Of a DNA stretch of 64,000 bases, positions 6,454 to 13,923 are shown one piece after another. The translations under genes and the position numbers were made by a program. The notes beneath the pieces were generated by a model, which worked only from the letters and a program-made list of their open reading frames with translations, did not search any database and was not told the origin of the DNA. The DNA is from a virus: positions 1-64,000 of IMG/VR virus record IMGVR_UViG_3300042549_007551, one strand, 5' to 3'. Position 1 is the first letter of the stretch, and each line of letters begins with the position of its first letter.

Positions 6454-7392
6454 ATGAATATCTATCAACTAGTCTTCGGTGTTGACTCTGGACAAGTCAA
6501 CTGTGCCTTTCATGATGACTCTACACCCAGTGCTGGTGTTGGTCATGAAGGGCAATACAACTGTTTAACTTGTGGAGCAAAAGCCCACAATGAAATTGGA
6601 TTTATATCTAAGTACTTTGGCGTAAGTCAAAGATATGCAGCGACAATCCAATCGTCTCTGATTAAAGCAGAAGAGTATAAGTATAACAAGAATCCCATTA
6701 GTGAAGAACAAAACAACTACCTTAAAGGCATAGGCCTAAGCGATGCAATCATAAAAGATAATTTCTTTATGGCATCCACAGGTAAGTTAATGTACGAACA
6801 CAAATGGAATGGTGTTAGGATAGGTACAACTTGGTTTAACAATCCAGGTTTATCTAATCACAATGCTACTGCTGCCAAGTACAAGTATGGTCCAGGTGTA
6901 TTCTCAGGAATGCTAACACCTTATGATGTTGTTCAAGCTAACAACACAATCATTATTTGTGAAGGCGAAAAAGATATGCTGACTGCGCGATCCCAAGGCA
7001 TCACCAATGCAGTCGCTAAACTAGGTGGTGCTAAGTCTTATATCATAGGAGGTAAAAATCTAGAGAACAAAAATGTTGTCTTGGTTTATGACTGTGATGA
7101 AGCAGGTAGAGCTGGTGCAAAACAAGATGCGCAAATACTTACGGAACGTTTTAAGTGCAAAGTTAAAGTCATTGACTTAGGTTTAGGCGACGCCGAAGAC
7201 CTCAATGATTTCTTTGTCAAACATAAAAAGACACCGCAAGATTTGTATAATCTATTTAAGACCACGCCTATTTACATAGCCGAGTTAGAAACGGCACAAT
7301 CTAAACTACATAAGCTTGTATCCAAACTCACACCCGATGAGATCGATCAGCTCGTAGTTATACTGAAAGAAAAACAAGGAGAAAAACAATGA
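6454..7392 (+). CDS. DNA primase with CHC2-type zinc finger and TOPRIM domain (312 aa)
   Basis: Zinc ligands C17, H20, C37 and C40 (CAFH…CLTC) form a DnaG/CHC2-type finger. The TOPRIM core follows: IIICEGEKD with E170, and VYDCDEAGR with D213 and D215, the acidic residues that bind catalytic metal. There is no helicase domain, unlike T7 gp4, so strand opening is left to a separate helicase, probably the SNF2-like protein at 7,901. The C-terminal 50 residues are helical and may contact partners. AAAAGGAG lies unusually far (13 bases) from the ATG. The stop overlaps the next start. Confidence 0.9.
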   Translation: MNIYQLVFGVDSGQVNCAFHDDSTPSAGVGHEGQYNCLTCGAKAHNEIGFISKYFGVSQRYAATIQSSLIKAEEYKYNKNPISEEQNNYLKGIGLSDAIIKDNFFMASTGKLMYEHKWNGVRIGTTWFNNPGLSNHNATAAKYKYGPGVFSGMLTPYDVVQANNTIIICEGEKDMLTARSQGITNAVAKLGGAKSYIIGGKNLENKNVVLVYDCDEAGRAGAKQDAQILTERFKCKVKVIDLGLGDAEDLNDFFVKHKKTPQDLYNLFKTTPIYIAELETAQSKLHKLVSKLTPDEIDQLVVILKEKQGEKQ

Positions 7393-7841
7393 ACAAACCT
7401 TCATTAAAAGACATTCTAATTAAGGACGCAAATACTGCCAAGACCCAAGGTGGTATTGTCAACGAAGTGTTAGCACCTGGAAGTTATGTTGCTAAAGTGT
7501 TAGGCTTCACCGAAGAAGAAGCTTATCAATTTGTCACTGTTGAAATCAACAAGAAGAAATTTAATTTCTTTTACAACTACTACTTACGTGGTACTCAAGA
7601 CTTAGATGGTACGTTAATCAACTGGATTAAAGCGTTAGCTACAATCCCAGTCAAAGATACTACGTCACTATTAGAAATTGCTAATAGCGCAATTGGTTCT
7701 AGCTTCAAAGTCACCATCTATAACTACGTGTCAAAGACTGGCAAGAACGCTGGCAAAACTCAACACGGTATTTCTTTCAAAGATAAACCAGTGTTAGAAA
7801 CCACAACGATTCAAACAGAACAAGTTGAATTACCATTCTAA
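7389..7841 (+). CDS. Probable single-stranded DNA-binding protein (150 aa)
   Basis: The C-terminus ends EQVELPF, resembling the acidic tip with a final Pro-Phe by which SSB proteins recruit partners. The body is beta-rich and could be an OB fold (YVAKVLGF…FVTVEINKKKFNFFYNYYL…FKVTIYNYVSKTGKNAGKTQHGISF). Position between primase and helicase and next to a recombination set supports an SSB role. The sequence is diverged from bacterial SSB, so the call rests on the tail, fold pattern and context. It starts within the last bases of the primase gene (ATGA-type overlap). Confidence 0.7.
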   Translation: MNKPSLKDILIKDANTAKTQGGIVNEVLAPGSYVAKVLGFTEEEAYQFVTVEINKKKFNFFYNYYLRGTQDLDGTLINWIKALATIPVKDTTSLLEIANSAIGSSFKVTIYNYVSKTGKNAGKTQHGISFKDKPVLETTTIQTEQVELPF

Positions 7842-7845
7842 CTAA

Positions 7846-7893
7846 TACAAAACCTTGCGGTGTATAGGTCAACCGCTTTCTTAAAGAAAGGAA
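7846..7893 (+). promoter_or_regulatory. Leader element ahead of the helicase gene, shared with 38,463-38,506
   Basis: A -10-like TACAAA (7846-7851) is followed by AACCTTGCGGTGTATAGGT, CAACCGC and TTTCTTAAAGAAAGGA. Hairpin 1 pairs GCGGT with ACCGC; hairpin 2 pairs CTTTCT with AGAAAG and takes in part of the ribosome site AAAGAAAGGA. A closely similar sequence lies on the other strand ahead of the 112-aa gene, where the pair G-C in hairpin 1 is replaced by A-T, a compensatory change that argues for a folded RNA. Confidence 0.7.
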
Positions 7894-7900
7894 AGACATT

Positions 7901-9223
7901 ATGAAACACGCCTATCTGTTATATACAGGGTATGGTAAAACTAAAATGTGTTTAGATAAAATAATGGCTGCTCCTACTAAACCAAGAACGTTACTTATAA
8001 GTACAAAGAACGTGATTGAATCTTCATGGATAGGCGAGATAGATAAATGGTACAAAGATAAAATATCTTACGGATATATTACAGGTAAACTTAAAGAAGA
8101 AGATCGTATACAAGTTGTTAATCAACAGTTCGATATCTTCGGAATGAATACCGAAATGATTGACTGGTACATCAGTCATACCACCGATGTTAAACGTAAG
8201 TCTTATGGCAAACAAGGTGTTAAATTACACTACGACGAACAACAATTGATTGATCGTTTCGATCTATTAATCATTGACGAAGTAAGTTTGTTTAAGAATT
8301 ATCGTTCACAACGGTTTAAACTTATTAAGAAGTGGGCACATCAAATCAAAAACGTTATGATTCTGTCTGCCACACCGACACCTAAAAACATAGAAGACAT
8401 ATGGGCACCCATCTATTTACTAGACGGTGGTCAACGCTTAGGGCATACCATCACAGAGTTTAGAACTAACTATGCTATACCTGTACCATTAATGAATGGG
8501 CAGAATCGTTATCAATATTCTATTGAAGCGACCAATCATATTCTAAACCTTATCAAAGATGTATCAACCAGTATACCTGAGCCAGACCAACCATTGTTTC
8601 CAGAACCTATTGTCAAGAAACTTATTATTAAACCAGACCCAGTCACTGAACAATTGCTAAAACAATTTAAACAAGACTTCATTATCAAACTTGATAACGG
8701 AAATAATCTTATTGCTTTTAGTAAGACGCAGTTGATTAATAAGATTAACCAGATAGCTAGTGGTAATGTGTATAACCAAGATCAAGTTGTTCATCTTAAT
8801 GAACTAAAGATCCGAGTATTAATGCAACGCATTAGTACAATTACTACACCCATATTAATTACATATACATATGTATTTGATAAAGAACAATTACTTAAGA
8901 TACCTGGCACACGATTGTTATCTAACAAAGAAGACTTCGAAGATTGGAATGCCAACAAAATAAAGATTGGTATCCTTAGTCCATTCAGTGCAGCACACGG
9001 ACTTAACTTACAGTACAGTGATTGCAAAGATATCTTCTGGTTCAGTCCAATATGGGACACAGAAAAATGGATACAAACAAATGCACGTATATGTAGACGT
9101 GGTCAAACAAGAGAAGTAACTGTCAATGTTTTATTACTTAAAGATAGTTATGACGAATACGCATTCGAATTGTGCCAAGAAAAATTCAAAGCACAGTATA
9201 GTAACTTAGTAAAACTAAGATGA
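7901..9223 (+). CDS. SNF2/superfamily 2 helicase (440 aa)
   Basis: Motif I is TGYGKTK (residues 9-15), motif II is DEVS at 126-129 followed by FKNYRSQRFK, motif III is LSATPTP, and the C-terminal lobe has SAAHGLNLQYSD…IFWFSPIWDTEKWIQTNARICRRGQTREV, the motif V/VI block typical of SNF2-like ATPases (…Q-x-x-x-R-x-x-R-x-GQ). At 440 aa it is a minimal two-lobe motor with no accessory domain and little sequence before motif I. It probably acts as the replication or recombination helicase, with the primase upstream and polymerase downstream. AAAGAAAGGAAAGACATT precedes the ATG, and the shared leader element lies just before that. Confidence 0.9.
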   Translation: MKHAYLLYTGYGKTKMCLDKIMAAPTKPRTLLISTKNVIESSWIGEIDKWYKDKISYGYITGKLKEEDRIQVVNQQFDIFGMNTEMIDWYISHTTDVKRKSYGKQGVKLHYDEQQLIDRFDLLIIDEVSLFKNYRSQRFKLIKKWAHQIKNVMILSATPTPKNIEDIWAPIYLLDGGQRLGHTITEFRTNYAIPVPLMNGQNRYQYSIEATNHILNLIKDVSTSIPEPDQPLFPEPIVKKLIIKPDPVTEQLLKQFKQDFIIKLDNGNNLIAFSKTQLINKINQIASGNVYNQDQVVHLNELKIRVLMQRISTITTPILITYTYVFDKEQLLKIPGTRLLSNKEDFEDWNANKIKIGILSPFSAAHGLNLQYSDCKDIFWFSPIWDTEKWIQTNARICRRGQTREVTVNVLLLKDSYDEYAFELCQEKFKAQYSNLVKLR

Positions 9224-9235
9224 AAGGAGACCTGT

Positions 9236-11224
9236 ATGGTCAAATATCTTATCTATGATACTGAAACCTCAGGTCTCAATATCATTTCCGACAAGCCGTT
9301 TATGTTTCAATATGGATTGGTTGACCACAACTTAGAACTATTAGAAACCAAATGGTTTCACGTGAAAGACACCGCAAGTCGTGATGTGTTTGTACAACAT
9401 TTGAATAATATTCAAACGATTGTAGGACATAACATTAAGTTTGACGTGCACATGGCCATCAATCATGGTATCGATTCAAAGTTATTTAATAATAAAAACT
9501 TTATTGATACCGCTGTATTAGCCAGACTAGTACTAGACCATGACATTCAAACAGACAAAACATTTTCTGTTGGTTTAAAAACACTTGGCGTTCGATACTT
9601 AGGTATTGATTCTAACCAAGAAGAACGTGCATTGAAGATGGAACTTAGCCGACTTGTGTCTGAACATAAACAAAAGATGAAAGATTATTTTACAGCCAAT
9701 AACTTATGGGATACAAAACAATCTGCTACCAATCAAACCAAAACACTTAACCATATCTATAGCGATTGGAATAAAGTATTTCATTTGTATCCACAATACA
9801 CAGCAATAAGAAAACAATTCTTACAAGCTAATCCAGAACCAACCTATGAACAATGTTCTAACGTTGTAACTTATGGTCTTACTGATATTAGATTGACCCA
9901 TGGTTTATTTAAACTATGGTTCCCTAAAGTGGTACAACTTCAACAAGTTGAAACACTTAAACGTATTAGTAATGCAACCTATCCACTTGTTGTGATGGAA
10001 CGTCAAGGTCTTACTGTCGACGTTAAACAAGTACTTAAAGATAGAGCTAAAATCGTAGATGAATTATCTAAAACAAAGATTGTTGATACAAGAACTAACA
10101 CTGAGTTATCCATTGGTCAACACGCTAAGCTTAAAGACTTATACGAATACGAATCCGGTGAACAACTAGAAAGCTCTGATAAAGAAACACGTAGTGAGAT
10201 CGAAGATGTATCTCCAGCTGCTAAGGCAGCAAATTACATAGCTAAATTAGATAAGTATCTTAATACCTATGTGCGTTCTATATTAGATAAGCTTACCATA
10301 GTCAACGGTGAGTACCGTGTCTTTACCCAATACAACTTAGCCGGTACCATTACAGGTCGTTTATCTTCTGACTTCCAACAGTTCCCCAAAGAACCAATTA
10401 CATTAGCCGATGGAACAGAAGTTAATATACGTAGTTGGTTTGTAGTCCCAAGCAAAGACAAGTACATGTTCTACTTTGACTATAGTCAAATGGAACTACG
10501 CTTGCAATGTGAATGGACTAACATTGTAAATGGTGAGCCAGACATTAACATGGTCCGCGCTTTCACACCATACAAATGTATACAACGAGATGGTAAATAC
10601 TATCTTGAAGAAGACCAAACTAAAGAGTGGAAGCCCACTGACTTACACGGCTTGACTACAAAGAACGCATTCCCAGGCATCGATGAAACACATGTCGACT
10701 GGAAAAAATACCGACAACTCGGTAAGCGTACAAACTTCGCAGTTAACTATGGCGCTGCTGCACCTAAGATTCAACAAGCATTAAAGGTAGATTTCCCTAC
10801 TGCGCAAGCATTAGTACAAGGTTATCGTAAAGCTTTTGCTGGTGTTGTCGCCTTTGGTAAGTGGATTAGTAACCGTGTTTATATCACGGACAATATCCCT
10901 AACCTATTACTGCGTCGATACTTTAGCCGCAACAAACATCAACTACAAAACTGGTTGGTGCAAGGTAGTGGCGCAGACATTCTATTACTAAAGCTCAGAG
11001 AAATCTATGAGTATATTAAATCTAAACCACACTGGAAGTTTATGATTACAGTGCATGATGAATTAGGATTTGTATGTTCTGATATACCTGAAGCTCAACT
11101 TAAAGAAGAAGTAAAACATATACAAAACTTAATGACACATAGCATGACTGCTGTTGATATCATTAGTGATGTAGAATACACCAAGACCAAATGGTCAGAA
11201 AAGGATGAGTGGCATGGAGTTTAA
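9236..11224 (+). CDS. Family A DNA polymerase with 3'-5' exonuclease (662 aa)
   Basis: The N-terminal proofreading domain shows YDTETSG (D8, E10) and GHNIKFD. The polymerase domain has motif A FDYSQMELR with D415, motif B KRTNFAVNYGAAAPK (O helix) and motif C TVHDE with D608, all catalytic residues present. Length and order fit phage replicative PolA enzymes without a 5' nuclease domain. It replicates the phage genome, with helicase and primase encoded directly upstream. GAAAGGAGACCTGT precedes the ATG. The 3' end overlaps the nuclease gene by 11 bases. Confidence 0.95.
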   Translation: MVKYLIYDTETSGLNIISDKPFMFQYGLVDHNLELLETKWFHVKDTASRDVFVQHLNNIQTIVGHNIKFDVHMAINHGIDSKLFNNKNFIDTAVLARLVLDHDIQTDKTFSVGLKTLGVRYLGIDSNQEERALKMELSRLVSEHKQKMKDYFTANNLWDTKQSATNQTKTLNHIYSDWNKVFHLYPQYTAIRKQFLQANPEPTYEQCSNVVTYGLTDIRLTHGLFKLWFPKVVQLQQVETLKRISNATYPLVVMERQGLTVDVKQVLKDRAKIVDELSKTKIVDTRTNTELSIGQHAKLKDLYEYESGEQLESSDKETRSEIEDVSPAAKAANYIAKLDKYLNTYVRSILDKLTIVNGEYRVFTQYNLAGTITGRLSSDFQQFPKEPITLADGTEVNIRSWFVVPSKDKYMFYFDYSQMELRLQCEWTNIVNGEPDINMVRAFTPYKCIQRDGKYYLEEDQTKEWKPTDLHGLTTKNAFPGIDETHVDWKKYRQLGKRTNFAVNYGAAAPKIQQALKVDFPTAQALVQGYRKAFAGVVAFGKWISNRVYITDNIPNLLLRRYFSRNKHQLQNWLVQGSGADILLLKLREIYEYIKSKPHWKFMITVHDELGFVCSDIPEAQLKEEVKHIQNLMTHSMTAVDIISDVEYTKTKWSEKDEWHGV

Positions 11225-12125
11225 TGACAAGACACATAAGTATTCACACGAAGGTAATGAGTACATCAGCGTAACCCAACTCATTAAAAAGTATGGGCTA
11301 TCTGTAAACTATGAAGGAATACCTGCCGACATATTAGAGAAAGCTGCAGCTAAAGGTAAAGCTATCCACAAACATTTAGAGTTATATATTAACGGAGACA
11401 AGAGTATGTTAGGAACAATCAATGAAGTTGATATGTTTGACAACTACATCAAAACCCGTGGTATAGAACCTATGACAGTCAAGTCAGAACAAATTGTTTA
11501 TGACACAACTTATAAGATTGCCGGTACTGTTGACTTACAATATGTCGATGGACCTGACAATATTATTGCCGACTTTAAAACTACATCTAGTCTACACATA
11601 GATGCAGTAGCATGGCAACTTAGTATCTATAACTATATGTTATGTAAAGGTGACGTGATGACCTATTACTTTAATAAACTTAAAGTGTTTCATTACACCG
11701 GCACCAAACTATACGTTAAAGATGTATACCTTGTAGACTTTGATCAAGTCAAAGCTTTATTAGAAACTAATCAACGTGGTGACACTGAGTTTAATTATGT
11801 TAAACCTAACACCGTTGTTGCTGGTTCTGATGAACAATTAATTGGTCAAATACTAAACGAACTTGATACACACAAAGGTGTGATATCTAAATTAGAAGGT
11901 GAGCTTGATGTGTTGTTAGATAAAGTTAGAGAAAAAATGGCAGCACAAAAAGACTATAGCTTTTATAACGATCAATACACAATTAACTATGTACACCCAC
12001 AGAACCGAAAGACACTCGATGCTACTAAAGTTAAACAACATCTTCTTAATAATGGTCAGAACATAGATGACTTTATGAAAGAAACCGTAACTAAGGATAG
12101 TGTCAAAGCCGTTTTAAGAAAGTAA
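11214..12125 (+). CDS. PD-(D/E)XK exonuclease, RecB/Cas4-like (303 aa)
   Basis: Motifs in order: GKAIHKHLEL; IAGTVDLQY with D107; IIADFKTTSS with D120 and K122; and WQLSIYNYML, the QxxxY-type motif. This is the RecB-family nuclease core found in many Firmicutes phages beside a recombinase and SSB. It probably resects DNA ends for recombination with the Sak4-like ATPase. The C-terminal third is a helical/coiled-coil region (LEGELDVLLDKVREKMAAQKDY). I prefer ATG 11214 because AAAAGGA sits eight bases upstream; ATG 11205 would add three residues. Confidence 0.87.
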   Translation: MEFNDKTHKYSHEGNEYISVTQLIKKYGLSVNYEGIPADILEKAAAKGKAIHKHLELYINGDKSMLGTINEVDMFDNYIKTRGIEPMTVKSEQIVYDTTYKIAGTVDLQYVDGPDNIIADFKTTSSLHIDAVAWQLSIYNYMLCKGDVMTYYFNKLKVFHYTGTKLYVKDVYLVDFDQVKALLETNQRGDTEFNYVKPNTVVAGSDEQLIGQILNELDTHKGVISKLEGELDVLLDKVREKMAAQKDYSFYNDQYTINYVHPQNRKTLDATKVKQHLLNNGQNIDDFMKETVTKDSVKAVLRK

Positions 12126-12131
12126 TAAAAC

Positions 12132-12155
12132 AGGGGGACTAACCCTCCCCCTTTT
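12132..12155 (+). terminator. Rho-independent terminator after the nuclease gene
   Basis: AGGGGGA (12132-12138) pairs with TCCCCCT (12146-12152) around a seven-base loop, followed by TTT then ATT, with AAAA on the 5' side. The GC-rich 7-bp stem stands out in this AT-rich sequence. It could end part of the replication transcripts and lower expression of the downstream Sak4-like gene. Confidence 0.78.
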
Positions 12156-12179
12156 ATTAAGGCATAAGGAGGAAAAACA

Positions 12180-13091
12180 ATGCCAATAGTTTTGCAGTCA
12201 GCCGTCAAAATTCTTAAGCCCATTAAGGTCATGTCTTACGGACCGACCTATAGTGGCAAGACTCTCAGCTCTTTGTATCTAGCTGTGGGTGCAGTCATGA
12301 ACATACGTAAATGTACTGAAGCCGAAGCATACAAACACATAGTCTTGATCGACACTGAGTTCGGTCGAGGCGCACTCTACAATAAGATTGGTTTATATAA
12401 CTATCTTAAGATTGATCCGCCATACTTTACTGAAAAGTTGGTGACCATGCTAGCTGAACTCAATACGATGGAACAAGTTGATGTTATTATCATCGACTCC
12501 ATTACCCACTTCTGGGTTAAAGAAGGTGGCATTTTAGATCAAAAAGCAATGAAGGATAAGCTAGGTGGTAACTCATATACTAACTGGCAAGACTTCACAA
12601 CTAAGTTCAATAAGATGATTGACTCTATCTTATCTTCACCTAAGCATATCTTTGTTACAGCTCGTGCAAAGACAGACACTGCATTAATCACAGGTGAAAA
12701 TGGTAAGGCAACACCAAAGTCTTATGGCTTAAAGCCTGAGCTTCGTGACAATGTTGAATACGATTTTGATATTGTATTTAACATCGACAAGATTAGCCAC
12801 AACTTAATCGTTGATAAAGGTATACCTGGTTTAAAACCCGTATACGAAATGGCTACACCAAAGACAGGTCAAGAAATCTTTGACTTGTTTACAGCCGATG
12901 CTACTCTACCCACACGTAGTAAAGTTGAAATTGCAAATAGTCTTAGACAAATTGCAAAGACCAACGATATGATCCCGTTCGTTCAACTAGAACTACGTGG
13001 TCGTAAGCTCGAAGACTTAAACGAAGATGAGTTGAAATCAATCGAAGCTATACTTCTTAACAACATCAAGAAGATGCAAGTTAAAAACTAG
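12180..13091 (+). CDS. Sak4-like RecA-fold ATPase / annealing protein (303 aa)
   Basis: Walker A is GPTYSGKT (21-28) and Walker B lies in VDVIIIDSITHF; later come FVTARAKTD and ATPKSYGLKPELRDNVEYDFDIVF, features of the phage nucleotide-binding AAA_24/Sak4 family. Sak4 proteins have a trimmed RecA core and promote single-strand annealing with an SSB partner. The nearby exonuclease, SSB candidate and polymerase form a recombination-replication module. The C-terminal 80 residues are helical and charged. AAGGAGGAAAAACA precedes the ATG. Confidence 0.87.
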   Translation: MPIVLQSAVKILKPIKVMSYGPTYSGKTLSSLYLAVGAVMNIRKCTEAEAYKHIVLIDTEFGRGALYNKIGLYNYLKIDPPYFTEKLVTMLAELNTMEQVDVIIIDSITHFWVKEGGILDQKAMKDKLGGNSYTNWQDFTTKFNKMIDSILSSPKHIFVTARAKTDTALITGENGKATPKSYGLKPELRDNVEYDFDIVFNIDKISHNLIVDKGIPGLKPVYEMATPKTGQEIFDLFTADATLPTRSKVEIANSLRQIAKTNDMIPFVQLELRGRKLEDLNEDELKSIEAILLNNIKKMQVKN

Positions 13092-13104
13092 GTAAAATTG
13101 CGCT

Positions 13105-13131
13105 GACATACCGCTTAGTAGTATGTCTTTT
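13105..13131 (+). terminator. Hairpin terminator after the Sak4-like gene
   Basis: GACATAC (13105-13111) pairs perfectly with GTATGTC (13121-13127) across a nine-base loop, followed by TTTT. It overlaps an in-frame ATG at 13,123, which argues that the following gene starts later. Confidence 0.7.
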
Positions 13132-13149
13132 AACTTTGAAAGGAGTACA

Positions 13150-13446
13150 GTGAATGTAAAAGAATTTTTAAATGTTATAGACTTGACTAACATAGACATT
13201 ATTAAAATAAATGGTGAACGATTTATATATGCTTTTATTGAAGACCAATACGGTCAACACTTAGTTGATAATGTCACAATTCAAACTAGTTATAAAACTT
13301 TAACGACAGATAATATTCGTTCAAGTGTAATGACAGACGATATTGATAGCGTTGTAGATTACCTTAATGTAGAACATACACTACCTAACAATCCACAATA
13401 CATTAGTATTGAATTACATATTAAAGTAAAAGAAAGAAGGATGTAA
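13150..13446 (+). CDS. Hypothetical protein (98 aa), GTG start preferred
   Basis: GAAAGGAG lies just before the GTG at 13,150; the longer ATG start at 13,123 lies in the terminator stem and lacks a ribosome site. The protein is acidic with alternating beta-like segments (IDIIKINGERFIYAFIEDQYG…QYISIELHIKVKERR). I do not recognise it. It belongs to the last small pair of rightward genes before the convergent junction. Confidence 0.65.
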   Translation: MNVKEFLNVIDLTNIDIIKINGERFIYAFIEDQYGQHLVDNVTIQTSYKTLTTDNIRSSVMTDDIDSVVDYLNVEHTLPNNPQYISIELHIKVKERRM

Positions 13447-13448
13447 TA

Positions 13449-13685
13449 ATGCCTAAGTCTAAAATCAAAAAGGTTCTTGTACCAAAATTAGATGCAGATA
13501 CTGTTAATAAATTACAAGAACAGTTAGATGCAGAAGAATCAGAAGTACAAAACTATGAAGATCAAATGGAAGCAGAACTTAATCAAGTAGGTTTAGATGA
13601 TAATTTTGTTGAAGAAATTTCTAAACAAGTTGAAGAAAAAACAACTGATTCCAAAGATTTAAAGCCAACACGTAGAGACGCTTAA
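13449..13685 (+). CDS. Acidic helical hypothetical protein (78 aa)
   Basis: Last rightward gene. Short basic start (MPKSKIKKVLVPK), then a strongly acidic helical stretch (EEVQ/EDQME-like composition, residues 20-65) and a basic tail (KPTRRDA). It may be a protein-binding or DNA-mimic-like factor, but only composition supports that. The ATG follows AGAAAGAAGGATGTAATA. Confidence 0.65.
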   Translation: MPKSKIKKVLVPKLDADTVNKLQEQLDAEESEVQNYEDQMEAELNQVGLDDNFVEEISKQVEEKTTDSKDLKPTRRDA

Positions 13686-13697
13686 CATAAAAAGATT

Positions 13698-13716
13698 AGC
13701 CCACTTCACGGGCTTT
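13698..13716 (+). terminator. Short hairpin after the last early gene
   Basis: AGCCC (13698-13702) pairs with GGGCT (13710-13714), followed by TTC only, so it is weak as a terminator. TTAGCCC (13696-13702) can instead pair with GGGCTAA (13769-13775) inside the tRNA-like element, giving two mutually exclusive folds. Confidence 0.45.
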
Positions 13717-13827
13717 CTAACTAAACTCTTTATTGGGGTAGTCGGGTAAGACAATCTATAAACCTTATGGGCTAAAGATTGTAACGTGGGTTCAACTCCC
13801 ACCTACTCCACCAAAGAGTTTAGTTAG
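13717..13827. repeat. 15-bp perfect inverted repeat enclosing the tRNA-like element
   Basis: CTAACTAAACTCTTT (13717-13731) is the exact reverse complement of 13813-13827. With the acceptor-like stem just inside it, the two form a nearly continuous helix of more than 20 bp around the tRNA-like core. It lies between the converging early and late transcription blocks and would fold in RNA from either strand. Confidence 0.85.
13735..13813 (+). tRNA. tRNA-like element with encoded CCA; anticodon not assignable
   Basis: GGGGTAG (13735-13741) pairs with CTACTCC (13803-13809), then discriminator A and CCA (13811-13813). The T arm is ideal: GTGGG, loop TTCAACT, CCCAC (13786-13802). The total of 76 bases before CCA is normal for a tRNA. 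The middle does not fold as normal D and anticodon arms: CAATCT (13752-13757) pairs with AGATTG (13776-13781) but leaves an 18-base loop, and no 7-base loop with T at position 33 forms. It may be a degenerate tRNA, a tRNA mimic, or a tRNA whose loop carries an insertion. Confidence 0.5.
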
Positions 13828-13897
13828 GTTAACTTATAAGCACCACATAAGTTGATACATCTACCCCCTCTTTCTTTCTACGGTGCTAAAGTTATAT

Positions 13898-13921
13898 GGG
13901 TATAAGAATAAACTTATACCC
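13898..13921. terminator. Strong hairpin between the convergent blocks
   Basis: GGGTATAAG (13898-13906) pairs perfectly with CTTATACCC (13913-13921) around AATAAA, immediately after the stop codon of the giant leftward gene. No long T-run follows on either strand, so it may act as an RNA 3'-end stabiliser or a factor-dependent stop rather than an intrinsic terminator. Confidence 0.6.
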
Positions 13922-13923
13922 TA

